64,000 nucleotides of DNA, taken from positions 14,872,300 through 14,936,299 of the forward strand of contig CM042558.1 in NCBI GenBank assembly GCA_023630585.1, given 5' to 3'. This document shows positions 35,790 to 45,090 of the stretch, in pieces (position 1 is the stretch's first letter; the number at the start of each line of letters is the position of its first letter). Below the pieces are notes generated by a model. The model searched no databases and was not told where the DNA came from. It was given only the letters and a program-made list of their open reading frames with translations. The position numbers and the translations under genes were made by a program. Origin of the DNA: Cranoglanis bouderius (lineage: Eukaryota; Chordata; Actinopteri; Siluriformes; Cranoglanididae).

Positions 35790-37113
35790 CAGTGGGGGAA
35801 AAAAAAGTATTTGATCCCCTGCTGATTTTGTACGTTTGCCTACTGACAAAGAAATGATCAGTCAAAAAAGTTATAAATTGATTTGCATTTTAATGAGTGA
35901 AATAAGTATTTGACCCCTTCGACTTAGTACTTGGTGGCAAAACCCTTGTTGGCAATCACAGAGGTCAGACGTTTCTTGTAGTTGGCCACCAGGTTTGCAC
36001 ACATCTCAGGAGGGATTTTGTCCCACTCCTCTTTGCAGATCCTCTCCAAGTCATTAAGGTCATTTTCAATGCCCTGGCTGAGGGAAGGAGGTTCTCACCC
36101 AAGATTTGACGGTACATGGCCCCGTCCATCGTCCCTTTGATGCGGTGCAGCTGTCCTGTCCCCTTAGCAGAAAAACACCCCCAAAAGCATAATGTTCCCA
36201 CCTCCATATTTGACGATGGGGATGGTGTTATGACTTGGGGTCATAGGCAGCATTCCTCCTCCTCCAAACACGACGAGTTGAGTTGATGCCAAAGAGATCT
36301 GACCACACCTGACCACAACACTTTCACCCAGTTCTCCTCTGAATCATTCAGGCAAACTTCAGACGGGCCTGTACATGTGCTTTCTTGAGCAGGGGGACCT
36401 TGCGGGTGCTGCAGGATTTCAGTCCTTCACGGCGTAGTGTGTTACCAATTTTTTTCTTGGTGATTATGGTCCCAGCTGCCTTGAGATCATTAACAAGATC
36501 CTCCCGTGTAGTTCTGGGCTGATTCCTCACCGTTCTCATGATCATTGAAACTCCACGAGGTGAGAACTTGCATGGAGCCCCAGACCGAGGGAGACTGACA
36601 GTTTCTTCCATTTGTGAATAATCGCACCAACTGTTGTCACCTTCTCACCAAGCTGCTTGGCGATGGTCTTGTAGCCCATTCCAGCCTTGTGTAGGTCTAC
36701 AATCTTGTCCCTGACATCCTTGGAGAGCTCTTTGGTCTTGGCCATGGTGGAGAGTTTGGAATCTGATTGATTGATTGCTTCTGTGGACAGGTGTCTTTTA
36801 TACAGGTAACAAACTGAGATTAGGAGCACTCCCTTTAAGAGAGTGCTCCTAATCTCAGCTCATTACCTGTGTAAAAGACACCTGGGAGCCAGAAATCTTG
36901 CTGATTGATAGGGGATCAAATACTTATTTCACTCATTAAAATGCAAATCAATTTATAACTTTTTTGAAATGCATTTTTCTGGATTTTTTTGTTGTTATTC
37001 TGTCTCTCACTGTTAAAATACACCTACCATTAAAATTATAGACTGATCATTTCTTTGTCAGTGGGCAAACGTACAAAATCAGCCTTGGGATCAAATACTT
37101 TTCCCCCCCACTG
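35790..37113 (-). mobile_element. Tc1/mariner element, family B, complete ends
   Basis: The ends are CAGTGGGGGAAAAAAAAGTA on the left and its near reverse complement ACTTTTCCCCCCCACTG on the right, flanked by TA. Each TIR holds an outer and an inner copy of AAGTATTTGATCCCC: left at about 35806 and 35905, right at about 36911 and 37085. This is the IR/DR design of Tc1 elements in which transposase binds both repeats. The internal gene is on the minus strand and is broken. Confidence 0.95.
35925..36745 (-). pseudogene. Tc1-type transposase, family B, with internal deletion
   Basis: On the minus strand the gene starts at MAKTKELSKDVRDKIVDLHK (36745) and keeps the paired HTH region (GMGYKTIAKQLG). 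It then frameshifts into KKKIGNTLRREGLKSCSTRK. A later open piece reads MEVGTLCFWGCFSAKGTGQL and ENLLPSARALKM. At that point the expected block carrying the DNDPKHT aspartate and the NPIENLW glutamate is missing, and the text resumes near LERICKEEWDKIPPEMCANL before the stop. The loss of the DDE core by deletion, plus frameshifts, makes it inactive. Confidence 0.9.
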
Positions 37114-38250
37114 TAGCACTGTAACATGGGGAGCATGTGGAAAAAGACCCCAAAAAACAACAACAACCTTCATGTGTTTAAATTCTTCAACTCATTTCTT
37201 CAACTATCTCTCTAGATAAAGTAAGATAAAATATCATTAGATAAAATATTCTCTGTGAATAAGGATTTCAAGGCTTTGTGATAATAGTTGGTGATAAACT
37301 TGTAAAATCTAGCACACGTTTGCATACAAACAAAGCAGTGTTGTGGGGGAGTTTGATGAAGAGAGTGACTAGGGCCAAGGCTAGTACACATCCTTGACTA
37401 GAGCTACAGCTTCATGGGTGTTCACACATTGGCAGCATACAAACGACACTGTGCATGCTTATGGCATGAAATGTCATTAGCCAGCCCTTGCTCTTTTCAC
37501 TGACTCACATACAAGCTGCTGTGAAAACGTTGCTCATGCACTCAGCCCTGATACAAGGTGAATCAGCCTTTGGACTGCTTATCACAGCAGGATTTCGAAC
37601 ATTCATTTGCCAGAGAATGTTTTTTTCCCTTCATTCATGCTTGTATTTGGTTGTAGTCACGTTAAGAATCATATTAAGAGTAAACAGTAAATCACTGCAC
37701 TGCTGTGTTCCTTGTCATCTTAAACGAATACTCCTGTATTATCCCAGTTATCCATCACATGTGTAGCACATGGGTGGTGACAGCCACCAGTGACGGTAAA
37801 AACGTTACCGGCACAGGCCTACATGACTACGTTATGCAAATTCAAAGCTACAACCATTCCACTCAAACGATAATGGCTTAGGATGAGACAGAAGTCATTC
37901 TGAAGCTGTTGTTATGTAGTTTTAACTGTTTTCCAACACTGGAGCTATACAATAAAATATTCCGGTTACTTACAGGTTCTCTGGTATCCATGCACAATCA
38001 GATCCAAACTACTACTTTAGTAAAGCATTATCACAAATTCTACCATCTGAAAAACTAGTCCTGTCTCTGAAAATATAAATTAGGCCTATACATATTTAGA
38101 TTTAAAATAGCAAATACTTTTGACAAAACATTTTGTCCCGAGTAATCACACATACATTACAAATGTGGTAGAGAAAAACCAAGTCCAAAAATTATTGGAG
38201 TATTCCTTTAAAAACAACTATTTGAAATAACATTCCCGGATCCAGACTCA

Positions 38251-38251
<1 letters not shown>
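37114..38251. other. No gene recognised
   Basis: Unique AT-rich sequence. The plus-strand ORF at 37488-37766 lacks splice context. An AATAAA at about 37951 has no gene attached that I can see. Confidence 0.45.

Positions 38252-38335
<84 letters not shown>
38252..38335. repeat. Long (AC)n microsatellite
   Basis: About 84 bases of AC, complementary to the (TG)n array at 38494-38566. Confidence 0.95.
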
Positions 38336-38337
<2 letters not shown>

Positions 38338-38342
38338 CTGAA

Positions 38343-38453
38343 TCATTTTATCAATATTCGACCACCTCTTTGTTTCTGGGTAGGTTTGACCTTTTCATCG
38401 TCAGGAACCTTTTCAGCCTCCATGTGAAGAATAGCCTGTTCTGTTCTGCAGCA
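38343..38453 (-). CDS. Possible small terminal exon, protein unrecognised
   Basis: On the minus strand an acceptor-like GGTTTTCTTACAG is followed at 38453 by 36 codons and a TGA at 38343. The reading begins CCRTEQAILHMEAEKVPDDE and continues KVKPTQKQRGGRILIK. The frame is phase 0 at the acceptor. The peptide is charged and lacks low complexity, unlike its microsatellite flanks. I do not recognise it. No polyadenylation signal was found close downstream, and a chance ORF in a short unique island is a real alternative. Confidence 0.2.
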   Translation of the reverse strand, partial: CCRTEQAILHMEAEKVPDDEKVKPTQKQRGGRILIK

Positions 38454-38491
38454 CTGTAAGAAAACCTGGGCCAGGGCACTGTTTGTTCTCA

Positions 38492-38493
<2 letters not shown>

Positions 38494-38577
<84 letters not shown>

Positions 38578-38649
38578 CAGAGAGAGAGAGACAGTGAGAG
38601 AGAGAGATCTGTTAAAAATATACAGTACACACACACATAACAGTACAGA

Positions 38650-38697
<48 letters not shown>
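38494..38697. repeat. (TG)n(GA)n and (TA)n microsatellites
   Basis: TG at 38494-38566 runs into GA-rich sequence up to about 38606; (TA)n follows at about 38650-38697. All apparent ORFs across this span are repeat translations. Confidence 0.95.
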
Positions 38698-38698
<1 letters not shown>

Positions 38699-38924
38699 TA
38701 GGCAATTCAAAACTTTTGAAAACAATAAGAAGTCATGATCCTCGCAATCTCCAGTGTATATCACCTGACAGAGTTAGAACTGATATATCAAGAAGAATAT
38801 GTGGCAAATATTATCAAATATTAAATGTTATCCAAAAGCTTCCCAGAACATGTGCAAAGAGGTCTGAGACATTTATAAAGGTAAAGGGTGGTTATTGGTA
38901 CTATATATCAATAAGCGTTTCATC

Positions 38925-39215
38925 CTGGTCAGGGTTGAGAGGTGGGAACACACCCTGGAAGAGATACCAGTCTATTGCACGGCACCTCGCACACACACAG
39001 TCATACACTCATTTACAACTTGGGGGTAATTTATCACAGCCAAACTATTTATTGGAATATTTTGAGAGGTTGGTAGAAACCGGAGAACCTGTAGGAAAAC
39101 CACAAGTACATGGAGAAAACATGCAACTCCATATATGTGAAACCCAAGCTCAGGATTGACCTGGGAAGCTGTAAGGTGGCAACACTAGATACCGCACCAC
39201 TGTTCCCCTGGCTTG
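38925..39215 (-). mobile_element. Fish retroposon copy, minus strand, diverged
   Basis: Read on the minus strand it has CACCTTACAGCTTCCCAGGT, GTTTTCTCCATGTACTTGTG, CCTACAGGTTCTCCGGTTTC and ends near CACCTCTCAACCCTGACCAG, the order of the retroposon family at 33735. The plus-strand 147-codon ORF (38716-39159) runs through it antisense and is not a gene. Confidence 0.6.
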
Positions 39216-39306
39216 TTTTTACAAGACAAGACAATAAAAATATAGCTGCAATCAGTGATCTGCAGGGGTCAAAGCACCCTTCACAGAGAATTCCAGTTCT
39301 TGCCTA

Positions 39307-40631
39307 CAACCCCAATTCCAAAAAAGTTGGGACACTGTGTAAATAAAAACTGAATGCAATGATTTACAAATCTCATAAATCCATATGTTATTCACAATAG
39401 AACATAGAAAACATATCAAATGTTTAAACTGAGGAAATGCACCATTTTAAGAAAAAAATAAGGTAATTTTGAATTTGATGGCCGCAACACATTAAAAAAA
39501 AAAAGTTGGGACAGGGGCAACAAAAGGCTGGAAAAGTAAGTGCTACTAAAAAGAAACAGCTGGAGGAACATTTTGCAACTAATTAGGTTAATTGGCAACA
39601 GGTCAATAACATGATTTGGTATAAAAAAGAGTATCTTAGAGAGGCAGAGTCTCTCGGAAGTAAAGATGGGCAGAGGTTCACCAATCTGTGAAAAACTGCA
39701 TCTACAAATTGTGGAACAATTTCAGAATAATGTTCCTCAATGTAAAATTGTGAAGACTTTGAATATCTCATCATCTACAGTACATCATATCATCAAAAGA
39801 TTGCGAGAATCTGTAGAAATCTCTGTGCGCAAGGGAAAAGGGCGAAAATCAATATTGCATGCCCGTGATTTTTGGGCCCTCAGATGGCACTGCATTAAAA
39901 ACAGGCATGATTCTGTAATGGAAATCACAGCATGGGCTCAGAAACACCTCCAGAACTCACTGTCTGTGAACACAGTTCGCCGTGCCATCCACAAATGAAG
40001 GTTAAAGCTCTATCATGCAAAGAAGAAGCCATATGTCAACATAATCCAGAAATGCTGCCATCTTCTCTGGGCCTAAGCTCATTTAAAATGGACTGAGGCA
40101 AAGTGGAAAACAGTTCTGTGGTCAGAAGAAACGAAATTTGAAATTGCATATTTCAGCAAGACAATGCTAAACAACACACTGCATCTATTACAACAGCATG
40201 GCTTCATAGTAGAAGAGTCCGGGCGTTGAACTGGCCTGCATGAAACGAAAAATACGACAAAGACGACCCAGGACTGTTGAGCAGCTAGAATCCTGTATCA
40301 GACACGAATGGAACAACATTCCTCTCCCAAAACTCCAGCAACTGGTCACATCAGTTCCCAGACGTATACGTACTGTTGGTAAAAGAAGAGGGGATGCTAC
40401 ACAGTGGTAAACATGGCCCTGTCCCAACTTTTTTGAGATGTGTTGCTGCCATCAAATTTAAAAATCACCTTATTTTTCCCCTAAAATGGTACATTTCCTC
40501 AGTTTAAACATTTGATATGTTTTCTATGTTGTATAGTGAATAAAATATGGGTTTATGAGATTTGCAAATCATTGCATTCTGTTTTTATTTACATCTTACA
40601 CAGCATCCCAACTTTTTTGGAATTGGGGTTG
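39307..40631 (+). mobile_element. Tc1/mariner element, family C, with IR/DR ends
   Basis: The ends CAACCCCAATTCCAAAAAAG and its reverse complement (CTTTTTTGGAATTGGGGTTG) are flanked by TA. Each TIR is about 210 bases and carries an outer and an inner AAAGTTGGGACA repeat: left at 39323 and 39502, right at about 40420 and 40605. The inner repeats define the IR/DR layout. It is one of the commonest Tc1 families of bony fish. The coding region is damaged. Confidence 0.95.
39666..40410 (+). pseudogene. Tc1-type transposase, family C, broken
   Basis: It starts MGRGSPICEKLHLQIVEQFQ and keeps an N-terminal HTH (NISSSTVHHIIKRLRES) and a second DNA-binding part (SLSVNTVRRAIHK) before a stop at 39998. 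The rest is out of frame or deleted. FQQDNAKQHTA with the second catalytic aspartate survives near 40153-40185. The stretch that should give SPDL-PIEN is missing between NWPA and MKRKIRQRRP, so the catalytic glutamate is gone. A further gap lies just before FQQDN. The final TAA is at 40408-40410. Confidence 0.88.
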
Positions 40632-41746
40632 TACTTAGAACTTAGGTCCTTTTAAATAGAACACTAAAAAGACCACAGATGAACATTCTGTTCAACATTC
40701 GCAACCAATGATCAATACTATCATGTAAAAAGCCTGCTGAAAGCTATTTTGCTGATTTTGGGCATGTTTTTTTTTTTTTTGTAACAAACCCATGTTACAG
40801 TGAGGTTTAGAATGAGTTTCTTGGTTCGTTTGGTTTATGCACAACTTTGCTAAAAGATTGATTAATGAGGCCCACTGTCCATGACATCAGTTTGGATACC
40901 ACTCGCCTCTTCACCACTTTCTCTACACCACAGGTCTAGATCCAACCCAACAACAAAACATACATTCTTGATTATTTTTTTCTATTCTGTTCACTTCTCT
41001 CTCTCTCTCTCTGTTATTCCACATCTTTTCTATTTTATCCGAAATGGATATTTTGTGGGACATTCTGAACATCTGTCAATGCTGAAATCATTTTCTGAAA
41101 TCACAGATGCTGAAATAATTCCCTGAAATAGATTAATGTATTTAGAAAATGGGTTACTGTAATTTTTCTAACACAGATCACGTACAAAGGGACAAAACAG
41201 TAGTTTACTGTATCCCTGTGTAGTTCTGAAATACGACTCCATTAATGCATAAGTTTGTTCCGCAACTAAATGATGTAAAAATTGACGGGTCATTATTAAC
41301 AAAATAAGTGTGTGTTGTGTGGTAGTATACTCCAAATAAGCATTTTTTGTAAGGTCATTTCATAAGTTGGAAATTATATCTGAAGGAAACCTTTCATTCT
41401 GAACAGGAAATTACTTTTTATCCCTGTTTTTTCTACCTCCCTAGCTGTTTGGGCTTGTTTTTTTTTCTCCTAATGAGACTCCAGATACACCAATATTTAC
41501 ATAGGCGTACATTTGTTTGTATTTATCATGTAAACAGTACAAAGAAAAAGGAAAGAGTGCAGCAGATGGGAAATGCGTGACTAATCTAATGAGCCATGCT
41601 TTAGAAATCAGTTAAGAATGAGCGATAAATCTGCTGTATGTATGCAGCCATTCTAATAGAGTCCATCTTGTCAATGCAAACGAATAAACAACGCTATGAC
41701 TACTTAATTGTAAGACTGAAACAAATGAATGGTTAGAGCTAAAATA
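40632..41746. other. No gene recognised
   Basis: AT-rich unique sequence. The ORF at 40881-41126 crosses a short (CT)n run and has no support. Confidence 0.45.
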
Positions 41747-41915
41747 GGCAGTGGTAGTTTAATGGTAAAGGTTCTGGATGGATGGATGGGTTCTGCACTA
41801 GACAATGGAAGGTTGTGAGTTTAAACGCTATGGCTGCCTGAGGACCCTCAAGTGCTCGGTCTTATGTTTGGATTGTCCCTTTGCATAAGGGTGCCTACCA
41901 ATTAAACACATGTAA
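41747..41915 (+). mobile_element. tRNA-like SINE, diverged
   Basis: GCAGTGGTAGTTTAATGGTA resembles a tRNA A box, and GGTTGTGAGTTTAAACGCTA lies about 50 bases further as a B-box-like segment. The tail ATTGTCCCTTTGCATAAGGG then TGCCTACCAATTAAA matches the GGATAAGGGCGTCTGCCAAA-type tail of many fish SINEs. A GATG run (about 41776-41789) interrupts the head. These are the internal RNA polymerase III promoter features, now probably inactive. Confidence 0.6.
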
Positions 41916-42049
41916 AAGGAAAATCAAGTGAACATCAAGCTACTATTTATGACTTACCCTCCAGTTTCTCCTATTTAAAACATATTAATTAACGTTCAAA
42001 TTGGTTTTGACAAATCACCAAATGATTGCGTAATAATTCTGACTAATTC

Positions 42050-42340
42050 TGAATAATTGCCTCGCACCTCCAGGGTTGGGGGTTCGAATCTAGCCTGTGG
42101 CGGTTCTTCCCGTGCTTCAGGGGTTTCCTCCGGGTACTCCGGTTTCCTCCCCCAATCCAAAGACATGCGTTGTAGGCTGATTGGAGCTGATTGTGTGTGT
42201 GCGATTGTGCTCTGCAGTGGGCTGACACCCCGTCCAGGGTGTCCCCCACCTCGTGCCTCGAATTCCCTGGGATAGGCTCCAGACTACCCTGAGACCCTGT
42301 GTAGGATAAGCAGTATGGAAAATGGATGGATGTATGGAAG
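42050..42340 (+). mobile_element. Fish retroposon copy with GATG tail
   Basis: GGGTTTCCTCCGGGTACTCC, GGTTTCCTCCCCCAATCCAA, AGACATGCGTTGTAGGCTGA, CTGACACCCCGTCCAGGGTG and CCCTGGGATAGGCTCCAGAC run in family order, ending in AAAATGGATGGATG. GATG tails are known for Rex3/RTE-type LINEs of fish. This copy could be such a LINE 3' end or a SINE using the same tail. ORFs on both strands here are repeat-derived. Confidence 0.75.
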
Positions 42341-42769
42341 CATGGCATACAGTTTGATCTATTCTGTGGGTCTCTTGAATTAAGGAGTCTCAGCTTACAC
42401 ACCACAAACAGGTACTCATTCCTCTGCCCAAATCGATGCCTTACTCCTTATTCCCTACAAACATCAAAGTGCATTATGGATATTATTTCTTCACTAACAT
42501 AGTGCAGTGTATTGTTGACTTTATGCAGTGTATTGTTTAAATACATGGGACATTCACCACTATGCTATTGGGTACAAAATGGCAACCTCCCCAATCAGTG
42601 CACCATATTGTGATTTTAGAAGGATTTTACTTGGCCCAAAAAATCCATATAGTACTTCTTGGATTTTGTCGGCCAGTATCATCTCACCATACACACAATA
42701 TACTTAAACCATACACTGTGCACTCATCTACATATAATATAGATTTTTCTAAAATATCATCAACTCAGG
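42341..42769. other. No gene recognised
   Basis: Unique sequence; ORF 42562-42933 runs into the adjacent repeat and is not credible. Confidence 0.45.
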
Positions 42770-42925
42770 GCAGCATGGTGGCGCATTGCCGCCTCACAGA
42801 TCCCTGGTTCGATCCTGAGCTCAGGTTCCTGTCTGCGTGGAGTTTCGCATTTTCTCCCAGTCTTCTCTGTGTGGGTTTCTGGGTTCTCCAGTTTCCCCCG
42901 ACCTCCCAAAAACATGCCGATGAAG
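42770..42925 (+). mobile_element. Partial fish retroposon head
   Basis: GGGCAGCATGGTGGCGCATT, CCTGGTTCGATCCTGAGCTC and GTCTGCGTGGAGTTTCGCAT are the head of the same or a closely related retroposon, with CAGTTTCCCCCGACCTCCCA at the end. The rest of the element is absent. Confidence 0.65.
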
Positions 42926-43326
42926 ATGAATGAATCATTTGTTTAAACTGAATAATACACTTTTGAACCAAAAGGAAAGTACACACATGACCAGGTTGGA
43001 ATGTCATTTGAAGCATGCTTTTTTGTATGAATAACTGTCAATTTTAAAAACGGAAAAAGACTAATCAAGGTTATTTCACTCGGGTCATATTGAAAGTAAA
43101 GGCTGCAACCACTGCATACTAGCAGTATATCCTCACTCTGCTAGGTAAATATACAAATATACTACTTATACTAAAATTGCCTTGACATGAGTCGACACAT
43201 CAACCATCTTAAAGCTACATTAAAGCATGATGTAAGCACTGGGCAGAGGACGTGGGTGGAATGACTACTGGCTGCAGTGCAGTTTTATGACAGGAAGTCT
43301 GTGACACACAGATGTTACTTCATTTA
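42926..43326. other. No gene recognised
   Basis: Unique sequence; if the exon at 43327-43650 is real this is its 3' flank, though no clear AATAAA was found on the minus strand. Confidence 0.4.
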
Positions 43327-43650
43327 TCAGGCATCTGGATGGCAGTAAATCAATATCTTCCCTTCCATCATGCCACATGTGTTCGATTTAAACAAGGCAT
43401 GCCATTTTTGATAAAGGACTATAGTGAAAACTTTTCTGTCCTGGCTGAGCACCCACTGAACAACTTGCATTAAAGGCTTCATAAAGTTCACAGATGCTGA
43501 CACACTCCTGAGACTTCTTTCATACTGCAATTGGTCTAAAATGACTGTAGTCTGGTTTACTGACTGTTTAATTAATTTCCCTGTAATGTGAGAAAGGCAC
43601 TGTTCTCTGGGGATGTCTTGCTCAGATTTACTGTCTTTTTTGTTAGATGA
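43327..43650 (-). CDS. Candidate terminal exon, protein unrecognised
   Basis: On the minus strand a T-rich tract ending TTTATTTATTACAG is a good splice acceptor directly before 43650. The frame is open for 107 codons (phase 0) to TGA at 43327, followed at once by TAA. It begins SSNKKDSKSEQDIPREQCLS, passes QLQYERSLRSVSASVNFMKP and ends MMEGKILIYCHPDA. The composition is protein-like, with a hydrophilic start and a central amphipathic stretch (MQVVQWVLSQ), and no repeat family covers it. I do not recognise the protein. Against it: no clear polyadenylation signal, no recognised preceding exon, and the sequence context is AT-rich, so a chance ORF cannot be excluded. Confidence 0.35.
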   Translation of the reverse strand, partial: SSNKKDSKSEQDIPREQCLSHITGKLIKQSVNQTTVILDQLQYERSLRSVSASVNFMKPLMQVVQWVLSQDRKVFTIVLYQKWHALFKSNTCGMMEGKILIYCHPDA

Positions 43651-44019
43651 CTGTAATAAATAAATGTAAAAACAAACAAACAAACAAACAAAAAAACTAT
43701 ATTATATAGTCTAAATTAGATAACTTTTTTTTTTTTAAATTTTAATTTACAACTGCATTACCTACATCACATTAGGCTACTGAAGGATATTCGTTTGGTT
43801 TATTTACAGACTATTTAAAATAAAATAAAAATAAAAAACTTTATCAAAAACTTAAACTCGCCCTTTACCTTTTTGATTCATAATCATTATAAAATAAAGT
43901 AAAACAGTCTTCACGCAGGGCACAAATGTCAAATCTGCATAACCGCCAAACCATAAATCCTTAATACACATGGGATATGTAGTACCATCTTCAACAGTTC
44001 CTATTTCCTAGAAGGCCGT
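43651..44019. other. No gene recognised
   Basis: AT-rich stretch with (AAAC)n near 43671-43697 and T runs. If the exon at 43327-43650 is real, this is its preceding intron. Confidence 0.4.
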
Positions 44020-44345
44020 AAAAACTACAGCTCCCAGAATCCCTCACTGACCTGTGCACCGCTTACACAGACCGTGAGTACACGCTATCTGCTTGTAGCG
44101 ATTTCAGCACTCTGTGGCACAGTTACACCATTTCTGAGATTACGCGTTTATTTTGAGAACCTGTATCTTGTCGCTAGAGTGAAATGGCGTTTAATAACTT
44201 AATAATCATTGAGTGACGATAGAATTAGTGACGGTTTCTCTTCCGGGATATAAAGCTAACGTCGTTAGCATCAGTTCCACCGTAATGCCAGCTGAAGGCC
44301 AAATCTCTCCCTTTTAGATAAATAGTGCACTACATAGGGTGCACA
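44020..44345. promoter_or_regulatory. Promoter-like segment with ZNF143/THAP11-type and ETS motifs
   Basis: ACTACAGCTCCCAGAATCCC at 44024-44043 closely matches the ACTACAATTCCCAGCATGC-type element bound by ZNF143 and THAP11, a mark of promoters of broadly expressed genes. About 200 bases on, CTTCCGG at 44240-44246 is an ETS-type core. The orientation of any gene is uncertain: ATGs follow on both strands, but no first exon could be confirmed. TGCACTACATAGGGTGCAC near 44328 belongs to a common fish repeat. Confidence 0.3.
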
Positions 44346-44483
44346 AGTCATTAATCCAGACCGAGAGTAGTGCGGTTATATAGACAGTAAGGGCATTTAG
44401 GATTCAGCAATGTTGCAAAGCCAGATTGAAGTACTTACCGGTCATAATTAAGGATAAAATTGGTAGTAAATCTATTCAAACGT

Positions 44484-44485
<2 letters not shown>

Positions 44486-44556
<71 letters not shown>
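44486..44556. repeat. (AT)n microsatellite
   Basis: About 70 bases of AT. A short A12T12-like block lies a little further on at about 44668-44690. Confidence 0.95.
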
Positions 44557-44561
<5 letters not shown>

Positions 44562-45090
44562 TAACTTGGTTAAGGTGGTTGAGAATGTTCTGGTGGCTTT
44601 TATTTCAGTTTTCATGCGCTGTTGAGTCAGTATGTATAATTTATCCTGGAGTCCACCTGCATTAAAGAAAAAAAAAAATTTTTTTTTTTTAGGCTGCACT
44701 CCATTCAGGAGTGTTCATGACTGTGCCCTTCTCCATGTGAAGGTTATGCCCCCTACAGTGAGGACCCTGAAAATTGCCAACTTTTTTTTTTTCCAGGGAA
44801 AGGTCGCTTACATATGTTCAAAAAGTCTATAGAAGTCGCCATTTTCTGAAAATGATAGATTACTATTAATCTATAATAATAGATAAAATAGATTATTTAT
44901 TACAGAGAAGTAAACTAACTATTTATGTATTTACAACATATGTTTCCATAAAGAAAGGAGACAAAATGAAGCAGTGGTAGTGAGGAGTTTGGAAATTGAC
45001 TTGGAAATGTTATGGAATAACTCATTTTATTATTTGTAGCCAAGAAGAGTTTAATACGAGGAAGTGGGACAAACACTAATTAATGATGGG
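44557..45090. other. No gene recognised
   Basis: AT-rich unique sequence leading into the minisatellite. Confidence 0.45.

Noticed and set aside
38716..39159. 147-codon plus-strand ORF
   Set aside because: It begins beside a (TA)n array and runs antisense through a retroposon copy.
41747..41826. Functional tRNA gene
   Set aside because: Only A-box and B-box-like segments remain, interrupted by GATG repeats and followed by a SINE tail; no cloverleaf is possible.
42043..42405. 120-codon minus-strand ORF
   Set aside because: It covers the GATG-tailed retroposon in antisense.
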